Source of the DNA: Actinomadura sp. NBRC 104412
GTDB lineage: Bacteria > Actinomycetota > Actinomycetes > Streptosporangiales > Streptosporangiaceae
NCBI RefSeq assembly: GCF_030269515.1
Contig: NZ_BSTM01000007.1
Span: 186,001-250,000, forward strand
Length of the DNA stretch: 64,000 bases
Direction: 5' to 3'
Every line of letters starts with the position of its first letter. Position 1 is the first letter of the stretch. The translations under genes were made by a program, and so were the position numbers. Shown here piece after piece: positions 18,087-28,138 of the stretch. Below the pieces are notes generated by a model. It worked only from the letters and a program-made list of their open reading frames with translations, was not told where the DNA came from and made no database searches.

Positions 18087-18189
18087 CCGCACCGCCCGGC
18101 CGCCCCGCCGTCCGGGCGGGCGGACTGAACGGGCGCCCAGCGGGCATGGAGGAGCCCGTGAGCCCGACGGCCACGGAAGGGGGACGAGC

Positions 18190-18396
18190 ATGGCTGAGGA
18201 CACCCGGCGCACCCGGATCCGCGACATCGAGGAGACGCTCTCGGTCCTGCGCGGCGAGCTCGGCGAGCGCAGCGACGATCCCCGGGACTTCGGCGACTCC
18301 GGCCAGGACCTGGAGGCCAGGGAGGAGCACGAGACCCAGATCCGGGCCTTGGAGGACGAGCGCCGCCTGCTGCTGGAACAGTTGGGCGAGGGCTGA
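18190..18396 (+). CDS. Small coiled-coil protein, DksA-helix-like, no zinc finger
   Basis: 68 residues, highly charged, predicted as two helices. The segment DSGQDLEAREEHETQIRAL recalls the acidic coiled-coil tip of DksA/TraR proteins (D-x2-D/Q-x-E pattern), but there are no cysteines and hence no zinc finger. The likeness is by eye and weak. The ATG follows GGGGGACGAGC. Function unknown; it is next to, but convergent with, the histidine kinase gene. Confidence 0.6.
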   Translation: MAEDTRRTRIRDIEETLSVLRGELGERSDDPRDFGDSGQDLEAREEHETQIRALEDERRLLLEQLGEG

Positions 18397-18427
18397 CCGG
18401 GCGTCGCCGGCCCCCGTCCTCGCGGGC

Positions 18428-19855
18428 TCAGTCCTGTGAGCCCTCCTCGGGAGGCAGCGCCGGGAGCCGGAGGACGAACCGGGCGCCGGAACGCCCGTCG
18501 AGGCGGCCGGTCAGGTCCAGCGAGCCGCCGTGCGCGGTCGCGATGTCCCGTGCGATCCCCAGGCCGAGCCCGGTCCCTCCGGCGTCGCGGTGCCGGGCGT
18601 CGGAGAGCCGGGTGAACCGTTCGAAGACCCGCCCGCGATCCTCGGGCGCGACGCCGGGCCCGTCGTCGAGGACCGCGATCACCGCCGTTCGCGCGCCGTC
18701 GTCCGCGGTCTCGGACCGTACGATCACCGTGACGGAGCTCGCGGCGTGCCGGTCGGCGTTGTCCAGCAGGTTGGTCAGCAGCCGGTCCAGCTCCGACCGC
18801 CCGCCGAGCACGATCACCGGCTCGCCGTTCTCCACCGAGAACCGGGCGCGCCGCGGCCTGGCCAGCACGCACCGGTCGGCCAGCTCCTGAAGCTCGATGC
18901 GCTCCTTGGTGATGTGCTTGCCGGACTCCAGCCGGGCGATGGCCAGCAGGTCGTCCAGAACGGCCTGGAGCCGCTCGGTGATGTCCTGGAGCGTCGTCAG
19001 CGTCTCCCGCGAGCGCTCGTCGGTGACGTCCGACAGCGCCAGCTCCAGCTCCATCCGCAGCCCGGTCAGGGGGCTGCGCAGCTCGTGCGAGACGTCGGAG
19101 ACGAAGCCGCGGAGCCGGGCCACCGCGCCCTCCAGTCGGTCCAGGGTGGCGTTCACCGACGCGGCCAGCCGGGCGATCTCGTCCTCGCGGTGCGGCACCG
19201 TCACCCGGCGTTGCAGGTCGGTGGCGGTGATCTCGTCCAGCTCCGCCGTGATCTTTTCCACCGGGCGCAGCGCGCGGCCGGCGGCCAGCCAGGTCGCGTA
19301 GCCGGTCAGGGCGACGCCCAGCGGGACCGGCAGCGCCGTGAGCACCGCCTGGGTGACGTCCGGCACCAATCCGGGCTCGGGTGCCAGGGCGTAGACGAAC
19401 CACGTTCGCGGCCCCTCCCGGACCCGGAAGGCGGTCACCAGGTAGCACGGGCCGTCCGGGGCCTGCACGCGGCAGCTGTGGCCTTCCGTGCGCGTCCTCT
19501 CGGGAGGGGGCACCATGAAATCGACCGGCGGATAGCCGACCATGGGCACGCTCGCCGACACGATGACCCCTCTGGCGTCTACCACCTGGACGAGGTCCTC
19601 CCTAAGCAGCCGCCGGTTCAGCCGGTGGGCCATGAGAAGCCGGGTCACGACCTCCCCGTCCTCGTTCAGCTCGCCCCTGACCTCGGCGATGATGTCGCGG
19701 CGTTGTAGTGCCTGCAATGCGATGTAGCCCCCGACGAGGACCACGGTGGCCGCGAGCACCGCCAGAGCGGTGACACGCGTGCGGAGGGTGAGGGTGGGCA
19801 GGCGCCCCTCATGCCTTCGCGGCGTGTCCGCCGCGGGTTGATCGCGTTCCTCCAC
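18428..19855 (-). CDS. Sensor histidine kinase without adjacent response regulator
   Basis: About 475 residues from a GTG at 19855; the frame is open upstream, so the start is not certain. A membrane helix near residue 25, an extracytoplasmic sensor domain of about 130 residues containing two cysteines (CRVQAPDGPCYL), a second helix and a HAMP linker precede the kinase core. The H-box is VSDVSHELRSPLTG with His257. The N-box LLTNLLDNADRH, the G1 box LDDGPGVAPEDRG and the G2 box GGTGLGLGIA are intact. No response regulator lies beside it. It is 119 bases downstream of a TauE permease on the same strand. The signal is unknown. Confidence 0.88.
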   Translation of the reverse strand: MEERDQPAADTPRRHEGRLPTLTLRTRVTALAVLAATVVLVGGYIALQALQRRDIIAEVRGELNEDGEVVTRLLMAHRLNRRLLREDLVQVVDARGVIVSASVPMVGYPPVDFMVPPPERTRTEGHSCRVQAPDGPCYLVTAFRVREGPRTWFVYALAPEPGLVPDVTQAVLTALPVPLGVALTGYATWLAAGRALRPVEKITAELDEITATDLQRRVTVPHREDEIARLAASVNATLDRLEGAVARLRGFVSDVSHELRSPLTGLRMELELALSDVTDERSRETLTTLQDITERLQAVLDDLLAIARLESGKHITKERIELQELADRCVLARPRRARFSVENGEPVIVLGGRSELDRLLTNLLDNADRHAASSVTVIVRSETADDGARTAVIAVLDDGPGVAPEDRGRVFERFTRLSDARHRDAGGTGLGLGIARDIATAHGGSLDLTGRLDGRSGARFVLRLPALPPEEGSQD

Positions 19856-19974
19856 CGCAGAGGCATTCCCTGGCCGCTGTAATGGGGAGCGCTTCCCTCG
19901 GCCAACGATGCGTTCGCCCGCCCGGCACGGGGCCGGGCGGGCGGAGGGTGCAGAGGGGGTGTCGACCCTCCCGC

Positions 19975-20922
19975 TCAGGCGGACGAGGCGGCGGCCTTGT
20001 CCGAGTCGGGCGGGGTCCCCCCGGCCGTGGCCACGGCCTCGGCCGGCGGCTCCAGGTCGCGCTCGGCGAGGTGGCGCCGGATGGAGTAGGCCAGCGCGGC
20101 GGCCCACACCGCGTAGATCACCGCGTAGAACGCGTACCGGACGCCGTCGGGGGCGTCGATCCAGTCGCTGCGCAGGATGGTGCGGGTGTTGGTGAGGACG
20201 ATCAGGCCGCCGACCGCGCTGCCCAGCACCCGTGGCGGGATGTGCCGCACCAGCCAGGCCGCGATCGGGGCGGCGATGATGCCGCCGATCAGCAGCGCGG
20301 CGACCCAGTCCGCCTTGACGCCCTCGCCCTCGATGCCGACCAGGAAGCCGATGCTGGCGGCGACGGCGATCAGGAACTCGCTGGTGTCGATGGAGCCGAT
20401 GGTCTTGCGCGGCTCCAGGCGCCCGCTGGCCAGGAGGGCCGGGGTGCCGACCGGGCCCCAGCCGCCACCGCCGGTGGCGTCCACGAACCCGGCGACCACG
20501 CCGAGCGGGCCCAGGAACCGTTTGCGCAGCGGCTTGCCGAGCTGGTTGCGCCGCAGGCCGCGCAGGGTGAACCTGATCAGGATGTAGAGGCCGAGCACCA
20601 GCAGGATCGACGCCATCACCGGCTCGGCGGTCTCGGTGGACAGCCCCGACAGGAAGGTGGCGCCGGCGAACGCGCCCACCGCGCCGGGCACACCGATCTT
20701 GAGGACCACCGGCCAGTCGACGTTGCCGAACCGCCAGTGCGAGGCGCCCGACACCAGCGTGGTGCCGATCTCGGCGAGGTGGACGGTGGCCGACGCGGCG
20801 GCCGGGCTGGTGTTGATGGCCAGCAGGAGCGTGGTCGAGGTGACCCCGTAGGCCATGCCGAGGCTGCCGTCGACGAGCTGGGCGCCGAGGCCGACCAGGG
20901 CGAGCAGGACGAGTTTTCGCAC
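19975..20922 (-). CDS. TauE/SafE family permease (second copy)
   Basis: 315 residues from the GTG at 20922, with about eight membrane helices in two halves. QLVDGSLGMAYGVTSTTLLL and VDATGGGGWGPVGTPALLA are the paired family motifs. It differs strongly from the copy at 3430-4449, so it belongs to another branch. The family moves sulfite, sulfate or organosulfonates. It is followed on the same strand by the orphan histidine kinase and preceded by an unusually AT-rich promoter region, suggesting regulation by a small-molecule-responsive factor. Confidence 0.85.
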   Translation of the reverse strand: MRKLVLLALVGLGAQLVDGSLGMAYGVTSTTLLLAINTSPAAASATVHLAEIGTTLVSGASHWRFGNVDWPVVLKIGVPGAVGAFAGATFLSGLSTETAEPVMASILLVLGLYILIRFTLRGLRRNQLGKPLRKRFLGPLGVVAGFVDATGGGGWGPVGTPALLASGRLEPRKTIGSIDTSEFLIAVAASIGFLVGIEGEGVKADWVAALLIGGIIAAPIAAWLVRHIPPRVLGSAVGGLIVLTNTRTILRSDWIDAPDGVRYAFYAVIYAVWAAALAYSIRRHLAERDLEPPAEAVATAGGTPPDSDKAAASSA

Positions 20923-20940
20923 GAGTTCACCGCCAGGGGC

Positions 20941-22455
<1,515 letters not shown>

Positions 22456-22461
22456 CCCGCA

Positions 22462-22896
22462 TTGGCCACGGGTGACGAAAAGCGTGCCGACCGCGAGCAC
22501 GGCCGCGCCGACGCGTCCCGTGGCAGCCCCGCCCTGACCAGCCGCGCCGCGATCCTGGCGGTGGTGGTCTGCGCGATCGCGCTGAGCCTGGCCTACCCCG
22601 TACGGGAGTACGTGGCGCAGCGGCAGGAGATCGCCGAGCTCCGGCAGCAGGAGCGCGTGGCCCGCCGGGAGGTGGACGAGCTCACCAGGCGAAAGCAGCG
22701 ACTTGGTGAGGAGTCGTACATTAAACGGGAGGCCACGCGCAGGTTCCACTACTGCGATCCGGGCGTGCAGTGCTACATCGTCCTGGACGGCAGTGGCGGC
22801 GAGGGCCAGCGGCCCCGGAAGCCCACCCCGTCCAAGCGTCCGCCGTGGTACGAGGCGCTCTGGCGGTCCGTGGAGGCCGCCGACCGGCCTCGCTAG
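22462..22896 (+). CDS. FtsB/DivIC-family septum formation initiator
   Basis: 144 residues from a TTG six bases after eno, with GGGAGG upstream inside eno. A charged N-terminus, one membrane helix (RAAILAVVVCAIALSLAY), then a heptad coiled coil (QRQEIAELRQQERVARREVDEL) and the conserved ESYIKREATRRFHY segment match FtsB-like proteins, which act with FtsL and FtsQ in the divisome. The Cys-containing tail CDPGVQCYIVLDG is typical of actinobacterial members. It lies in the conserved eno, ftsB-like, DUF501, ppx order. Confidence 0.88.
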   Translation: MATGDEKRADREHGRADASRGSPALTSRAAILAVVVCAIALSLAYPVREYVAQRQEIAELRQQERVARREVDELTRRKQRLGEESYIKREATRRFHYCDPGVQCYIVLDGSGGEGQRPRKPTPSKRPPWYEALWRSVEAADRPR

Positions 22897-22940
22897 ATCC
22901 CAGTCCCGGCCACCGGGAACTCTGCGGGGGGCATCCAGAC

Positions 22941-23474
22941 ATGATCGACGAACAGGACGAGGCCGCGGTCGCGGCGCAACTAGGCCGCCCGCCGCGCGGT
23001 GTGCGGCGGGTGGCCCACCGCTGCCCGTGCGGCGCCCCTGCCGTGATCGAGACCGCGCCCCGGCTGCCCGGCGGGACCCCGTTCCCGACGCTGTTCTACC
23101 TGACCTGCCCCAAGGCCGCGTCCGCCATCGGCACGCTGGAGGGCGGCGGCATGATGCGCGAGATGCAGGCACGCCTCGCGGACGACCCGGACCTGCGCGC
23201 CGCCTACACCGCCGCCCACGAGGACTACCTCCGCCGCCGCGACGAGGCCGCGCGCGACGAGGGCGTCGAGCCGCTGCCGCCCGGCACCCAGAGCGCGGGC
23301 GGCATGCCCGAGCGCGTCAAGTGCCTGCACGCCCTGGTCGCGCACGAGCTGGCCGTCCCCGGCGCCAACCCGTTCGGACGGGAGGCCCTGGACGCGCTCC
23401 CCGACTGGTGGCGCTCAGGGTCATGCGTCCCCGCCGATTCCACCGCCGCTTCCAGGACACGGGAGGCCCGATGA
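22941..23474 (+). CDS. DUF501 family protein
   Basis: 177 residues, matching the DUF501 family of actinobacteria: RVAHRCPCGAPAVIETAPRL with paired cysteines, FPTLFYLTCPKAASAIGTLE, and KCLHALVAHELA near the C-terminus. The Cys/His content suggests a metal site, but no function is established. The ATG at 22941 is chosen by homology; the frame extends upstream without sense. Its stop overlaps the start of the Ppx gene (ATGA), consistent with joint translation. Confidence 0.85.
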   Translation: MIDEQDEAAVAAQLGRPPRGVRRVAHRCPCGAPAVIETAPRLPGGTPFPTLFYLTCPKAASAIGTLEGGGMMREMQARLADDPDLRAAYTAAHEDYLRRRDEAARDEGVEPLPPGTQSAGGMPERVKCLHALVAHELAVPGANPFGREALDALPDWWRSGSCVPADSTAASRTREAR

Positions 23475-24397
23475 CTCGCGTCGCCGCCGTCGACTGCGGG
23501 ACCAACTCCGTCCGCCTGCTGATCGCCGACATGCCCTCGGCGGACGGCGGAACGCTGACCGACGTGGAACGCCGGATGGAGATCGTCCGGCTCGGCCAGG
23601 ACGTGGACAAGACCGGGCGGCTGGCGCCCGAGGCGCTGGAGCGCACCTTCACCGCGATGCGCCGGTACGCCGAGCTGATCGAGCGGCACGGCGCGGAGAA
23701 GACCCGGGTGGTGGCCACCAGCGCCACCCGCGACGCCGCCAACAGGGACGAGTTCGTCTCCGGCGTGGTGGACATCTTCGGCGCCGTACCCGAGGTGATC
23801 ACCGGGGACGAGGAGGCGGAGCTGTCGTTCATGGGCGCCACCCGGGAACTGGCCGAGCTCCGCCCGCCCCGCCCCTACCTGGTGGTCGACATCGGGGGCG
23901 GCTCCACCGAATTCGTGCTGGGCACCTCCTCCGTACAGGCGGCGCGGTCGGTGGACATCGGCTGCGTCCGGCTGACCGAGCGGCACCTGCGCGACGACCC
24001 GCCCTCGCCCGAGCAGATCACCTCCGCCGTGGCCGACATCGACGGCGCGCTCGCGCGGGTCCGCGAGACCGTCCCGGTGGACGAGGCCCGCACGCTGGTC
24101 GGCCTGGCCGGCTCGGTGACCACGGTCGCCGGGATCGCCCTCGGCCTGCCCCACTACGACCCCGCCGAGATCCACCACTCGCGGATCACCGCGGCCCAGG
24201 TCCACGACGTCACCCGCGACCTCCTGCACGCCACCCGCGCCGAACGCGCCAGGATCGGCGTCATGCACCCCGGCCGTGTGGACGTGATCGGCACCGGGTC
24301 CCTCATCCTCGACCGCGTCATGCGCGAGTACGGCTTCGGCGCGGTCGTCGTCAGCGAGCACGACATCCTGGACGGCATCGCGTGGTCGCTGCTCTGA
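23471..24397 (+). CDS. Exopolyphosphatase / guanosine pentaphosphate phosphohydrolase family
   Basis: 308 residues, the short two-domain Ppx/GppA form of actinobacteria (as in M. tuberculosis Rv1026). ASKHA-fold phosphate loops: AAVDCGTNSVRLLIAD (residues 5-20), VVATSATRDAANRDEF, and YLVVDIGGGSTEFVLG. GLAGSVTTVAGIA and a terminal GIAWSLL complete the fold. It removes terminal phosphate from polyphosphate or converts pppGpp to ppGpp; short members may prefer short-chain polyphosphate. It is the last gene of the eno operon. Confidence 0.92.
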   Translation: MTRVAAVDCGTNSVRLLIADMPSADGGTLTDVERRMEIVRLGQDVDKTGRLAPEALERTFTAMRRYAELIERHGAEKTRVVATSATRDAANRDEFVSGVVDIFGAVPEVITGDEEAELSFMGATRELAELRPPRPYLVVDIGGGSTEFVLGTSSVQAARSVDIGCVRLTERHLRDDPPSPEQITSAVADIDGALARVRETVPVDEARTLVGLAGSVTTVAGIALGLPHYDPAEIHHSRITAAQVHDVTRDLLHATRAERARIGVMHPGRVDVIGTGSLILDRVMREYGFGAVVVSEHDILDGIAWSLL

Positions 24398-24407
24398 GCC
24401 CGTCGCG

Positions 24408-25208
24408 CTAGGCCGCCTGTAAGGCCGCCAGCAGCGCCGGGATGAGCACGGCGTTCGGGTTCTGCTGCGGCACGTACAGGACGGGCGTGGTGCTGCCGGA
24501 CTGCTGGATCCAGACACGACCCCCCTCCAGCACCGCCCCGGAGATCGCCCGCCAGCTCAGGGACACCTGCTCGGCCCGCACCCCGCCGGGATGCACGGTC
24601 AGCCCGTGCGCCACGTCGATCGACTCGCCCGCCAGCACCCGTCCGGCCAGCTCGGACACCAGCCGCCGCTCCGCCAGCACCTGGCACAGCCCGACCAGGC
24701 CGCGCCAGACCCTCTCGGCCACACCGCTCGCCGGGCCGTTGCCCGGCGCGCCGTCGAGCTGGGCGCCGGGATGGCCGTGCAGGGTGATCGCGCTGTCCTC
24801 GATGACCACCTCGACCTTGGGACCGCCGAGGAAGGGATGCCGCCCCGCCTGGAAGATCCACTGGATGGCGGGCCGCCCGTACCCGCCGGGGACGCTCGCC
24901 GCCCAGTACGCCACCCACTCCACGTGCACCCATGCCATGGACGAGCCGCCGTACGCCACGACCTGCTCGTCGGCGTGCAGCAGCAGCCCGCCCACGGTGG
25001 CGTCGATCAGCCTGACCGTCTCCTGCCCTGCGTCCCACCCCGCCTCCTGGACGGGAGCGGCCTGGTAGTCGGTCCGCCGGGAGGCCGGGGCACGTCGCCG
25101 GGAGCCGCCGGGCGGCTCGGGGTTGAGGTTCTCGGTCCAGTGCGTCCCGTTCCACCAGCGCAGGCTGCCGCTCCCCGCGGGATCGGGATACCAGCCTGGT
25201 TGCGACAA
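24408..25208 (-). CDS. DUF2510 protein with C-terminal PH-like domain
   Basis: 266 residues from a TTG at 25208, chosen because GGAGG lies six bases upstream and because the protein then opens with the DUF2510 motif [20 protein letters not shown] disordered basic linker (residues about 30-55) leads to a mixed alpha/beta region. The last ~55 residues, with [21 protein letters not shown] and [18 protein letters not shown], look like a bacterial PH-like fold. No catalytic motif is visible. DUF2510 often starts membrane or signalling proteins in actinobacteria. Function unknown. Confidence 0.78.
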   Translation of the reverse strand: MSQPGWYPDPAGSGSLRWWNGTHWTENLNPEPPGGSRRRAPASRRTDYQAAPVQEAGWDAGQETVRLIDATVGGLLLHADEQVVAYGGSSMAWVHVEWVAYWAASVPGGYGRPAIQWIFQAGRHPFLGGPKVEVVIEDSAITLHGHPGAQLDGAPGNGPASGVAERVWRGLVGLCQVLAERRLVSELAGRVLAGESIDVAHGLTVHPGGVRAEQVSLSWRAISGAVLEGGRVWIQQSGSTTPVLYVPQQNPNAVLIPALLAALQAA

Positions 25209-25338
25209 GGACTGCCTCCGCTTCGCATGGCGCGCCGGAACTGCCTCCCCGACTCGGCGCTCCGCATCGTACCGAGCCCGCCACCACATGCGCCGTCCGG
25301 AACTGGACGCATGTCCAGCTCGCCGGGCACCCGGACGC

Positions 25339-25627
25339 GGGGGCGGCCCCCAACACCCCCGATGGAAGACCACAACCGCCCTCCGGGCTCTCGGTCGGTC
25401 GTGTTTTCTGTGGGGGGCGACCCCCCACACCCCCCGATAGAAGGGCACGACCGCCCTTCGGGCTCTCGGTCGGTCGTGTTTTCTGTGGGGGGCGACCCCC
25501 CACACCCCCCGATAGAAGGGCACGACCGCCCTTCGGGCTCTCGGTCGGTCGTGTTTTCTGTGGGGGGCGACCCCCACACCCCCGATGGATGGGCACGACC
25601 GCCCTCCGGGCGCTCGGTCGGTCGTGC
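25339..25627. repeat. Tandem array of 75-bp units with two hairpins each
   Basis: Units start at 25361, 25436 and 25511 (75, 75 and 73 bp), with a partial unit from 25584 and a partial end at 25339-25360. Units 2 and 3 are identical apart from two missing C residues. Each full unit has a stem (CACGACCG with CGGTCGTG) followed on the plus strand by TTTT, like an intrinsic terminator. A second perfect hairpin follows, with 9-bp arms TGTGGGGGG / CCCCCCACA and a CGA loop (25409-25429, 25484-25504). Unit 1 has one mismatch in the first stem. The array fills most of the 432-bp divergent region 25209-25640; the rest (25209-25338) shows nothing else. Confidence 0.92.
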
Positions 25628-25640
25628 GACCATCGCATTC

Positions 25641-26486
25641 ATGACGAACGCTCAGCCGGACGCGGGAGGGCGGGCGCCGTTCGTGCCGCCTGGGACGGGG
25701 TGGCCCGGTGACCCCGCTACACCTGACACGCCCGTGGCGCGTACGGCGCAGGACGTGGTGGAGCTGGCGGCGGGCGCCTCGGGGCTGGCGGAACTGGCCG
25801 CCCGCGAGTCGGTGTGCAGGGCGTGTCCGCGGCTGGTGGAGTGGCGGGAACGGGTGGCCGTCGAGCGGCGTCGCGCGTACGCGAACGAGCGGTACTGGGG
25901 ACGCCCCGTCCCGGGATGGGGCGAGGACGAGCCGCGCATCCTGCTCGTCGGTCTCGCCCCGGCGGCGCACGGCGGCAACCGCACGGGACGGATCTTCACC
26001 GGTGACCGGTCGGGCGACTGGCTGTTCGCCTCCCTGCACCGGGTGGGGCTGGCGAGCCTGCCCACCAGCGTCCACGCGGGCGACGGCCAACGGCTGATCG
26101 GGGTCAGGGTGGGCGCGACGGTCCGTTGCGCGCCGCCGGACAACAAGCCGACCCCTGAGGAGCGCGGCAGGTGCCAGCCGTGGCTGGCGCGTGAGGTGTC
26201 ACTGGTCGCACCGTTCATGCGCTGCGTGGTCGTCCTTGGCGGGTACGCGTGGCAAGGCGTGTGGGCGGCGCTTCAGCAGGCCGGATATCAGGTGCCGCGT
26301 CCCAGGCCCGCGTTCGGCCATGGCAAGGAGGTGGAACTGGCGGCACCGGCCGGGAAGCCGTTGACCTTGCTGGGCTGCTACCACCCGTCCCAGCAGAACA
26401 CCTTCACCGGGCGGGTCACCGAGCCGATGCTGGACGCCGTCTTCGCCCGCGCCCGCGAGCTCGCCGGGCTGCCGAAACCGGGGTGA
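25641..26486 (+). CDS. Family 5 uracil-DNA glycosylase (UdgB type)
   Basis: 281 residues. The N-terminus [20 protein letters not shown] and the 4Fe-4S cysteines (C59, C62 in VCRACPRL, and others near the middle) are family traits. Motif A is [10 protein letters not shown] (104-113), which lacks the Asp of family 1 as expected for family 5, and motif B is [11 protein letters not shown]. It excises uracil, and probably hypoxanthine or other deaminated bases, from DNA. No ribosome-binding site is seen before the ATG, which sits 14 bases after the hairpin array; translation may be leaderless or regulated. Confidence 0.92.
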   Translation: MTNAQPDAGGRAPFVPPGTGWPGDPATPDTPVARTAQDVVELAAGASGLAELAARESVCRACPRLVEWRERVAVERRRAYANERYWGRPVPGWGEDEPRILLVGLAPAAHGGNRTGRIFTGDRSGDWLFASLHRVGLASLPTSVHAGDGQRLIGVRVGATVRCAPPDNKPTPEERGRCQPWLAREVSLVAPFMRCVVVLGGYAWQGVWAALQQAGYQVPRPRPAFGHGKEVELAAPAGKPLTLLGCYHPSQQNTFTGRVTEPMLDAVFARARELAGLPKPG

Positions 26487-26487
26487 T

Positions 26488-26505
26488 CCCGCTCCCGGGA
26501 GCGGG
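26488..26505 (+). terminator. Palindromic hairpin after the glycosylase gene
   Basis: A perfect 18-bp palindrome (arm CCCGCTCCC) starts two bases after the stop codon. There is no T-run, as is common for actinobacterial terminators. Confidence 0.5.
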
Positions 26506-26758
26506 GAGGGCCGCAGACATGCGAACGGCGGGGCAGGGCCTTGGCCAAGCGGCCGGGCTCGATCGCACCCCGCAGGCGATCGCCGTCCCGGCCGCTTGAC
26601 GCCCCCGTCGGGCCCTGTCCCGCCGCCGTTCCCTCGATACATCCATGTGTGATGCGGGCAGGGGCCCGGGAGTTCGCGGCGGGCCGGGAAAAATGCCGGA
26701 TTGCGGTGTTGGTGGCGCCTTGCGTGATCCGGGCCGTGTATCGGGTACCGCTCCGGGC

Positions 26759-28138
26759 ATGGCTGCTGAACCAGCGAACACCACCCAGCACATCGTGATC
26801 GTCGGCGGTGGCTACGTCGGCATGTACACGGCGCTACGCCTGCAAACCCGGCTGCGGCGCGAGCTGAGGCGCGGCGAGGTCACCATCACGGTGATCGACC
26901 CCCATCCGTACATGACCTACCAGCCCTTCCTCCCGGAGGCCGCCGCGGGGAACCTGGAGCCCCGGCACGTGGTGGCCCCGCTGCGCCGCGTCCTGCGCCG
27001 CTGCCGCGTGCTCACCGGGCACGTGACCAGGATCGAGACCGCTCGCAGGGTGGTGGAGTTCTGCCCGGTCGGAGCGGAGATGAACACCGGCGCCGAGCAG
27101 ATCGGCTACGACCGGCTGGTGGTGGCGGCCGGATCGGTCTCGCGGACGCTGCCGATCCCCGGCCTGGCCGAGAACGGCGTCGGCTTCAAGACCGTCGAAG
27201 AGGCCATCTACCTGCGCAACCATGTGATCCGCCAGCTCGACGGCGCCGCCTCCCTCAACTACCGCCATGACGGCTCCCAGCGGGCGGAGGCCGAGATCAA
27301 GGCCCGGCGCAGGGCGCTGACCTTCGTGTTCGTCGGGGCCGGCTTCGCCGGGATCGAGGCGATCGGCGAGCTGGAGGACATGGCCAGGGACATCTGCAAG
27401 TGGTACTCGGGCATCGACCCGGACGAGATGCGCTGGATCATGATCGAGGCCACCGAGCGGATCCTGCCCGAGGTGGGCCCGGAGATGGGGCGCTGGACGG
27501 CCGAGGCGCTGCGCGCCCGGGGCATCGAGGTCAGGACCGAGACGCTGGTGAAGTCGGCCGAGGACCGGCACATCGTGCTCAGCGACGGCGAGGAGTTCGA
27601 CGCCAACACCCTGGTGTGGACGGCGGGCGTCAAGCCCCATCCGGTCGTGCACGAGGGCGACCTGCCGATCGACCGGCAGGGCCGGATCAAGGTCACCGCC
27701 GAGCTGACCGCCGAGGGTCTGGACGGGGTGTACGCCGCGGGCGACAACGCCGCCGTCCCGGACCTGACCAAGCCGGGCGAGTTCTGCGCGCCCAACGCCC
27801 AGAACGCCGTCCGCCAGGCCAGGCGGCTCGGCGACAACATCGTGGCCGACATACGCGGCAGGCGGCGCAAACCGTACCGACACGCCTACGCGGGCTCGGT
27901 GGCCAGTCTCGGCCTCCACAAGGGCGTGGCCAACGTGTACGGCCTGAAGATCCGGGGTTTCCCGGCATGGATGATGCATCGGACCTACCACCTGTCCCGG
28001 ATGCCGACGGTGAACCGTAAAATTCGGATCACCGCCGACTGGACGCTCGCCGCGTTCTTCCGGCGCGAGATCGTCTCGATGGGAGAGCTGTCGCGGCCCC
28101 GGCACGAGTTCGAGTACGCGGCCGGCCGGCGGAGATGA
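26759..28138 (+). CDS. Type II NADH dehydrogenase (NDH-2)
   Basis: 459 residues. FAD-binding IVIVGGGYVGMYTALRL near the N-terminus, the NADH-binding FVFVGAGFAGIEAIGEL, the FAD motif GVYAAGDNAAVPD, and PNAQNAVRQARRLGDNI are all present. The C-terminus (FPAWMMHRTYHLSRMPTVNRKIRI) is the membrane-anchoring region of NDH-2. It passes electrons from NADH to menaquinone without pumping protons. The ATG at 26759 is chosen because the Rossmann motif begins about 15 residues later; its ribosome-binding site is weak. The stop overlaps the next start. Confidence 0.92.
   Translation: MAAEPANTTQHIVIVGGGYVGMYTALRLQTRLRRELRRGEVTITVIDPHPYMTYQPFLPEAAAGNLEPRHVVAPLRRVLRRCRVLTGHVTRIETARRVVEFCPVGAEMNTGAEQIGYDRLVVAAGSVSRTLPIPGLAENGVGFKTVEEAIYLRNHVIRQLDGAASLNYRHDGSQRAEAEIKARRRALTFVFVGAGFAGIEAIGELEDMARDICKWYSGIDPDEMRWIMIEATERILPEVGPEMGRWTAEALRARGIEVRTETLVKSAEDRHIVLSDGEEFDANTLVWTAGVKPHPVVHEGDLPIDRQGRIKVTAELTAEGLDGVYAAGDNAAVPDLTKPGEFCAPNAQNAVRQARRLGDNIVADIRGRRRKPYRHAYAGSVASLGLHKGVANVYGLKIRGFPAWMMHRTYHLSRMPTVNRKIRITADWTLAAFFRREIVSMGELSRPRHEFEYAAGRRR

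Noticed and set aside
16986..19448. An 820-codon minus-strand frame spanning the oxidoreductase and kinase genes
   Set aside because: It is out of phase with the histidine kinase and low in recognisable structure; a shadow frame.
25339..25627. CRISPR array
   Set aside because: Units are contiguous with no unique spacers, each is 75 bp, and no cas genes are near.
25007..25642. A 211-residue minus-strand frame with a 25-residue repeated segment
   Set aside because: The repeated peptide simply reflects the 75-bp DNA repeat, which is a multiple of three. The frame crosses the DUF2510 start in another phase, has no ribosome-binding site and shows no coding bias.
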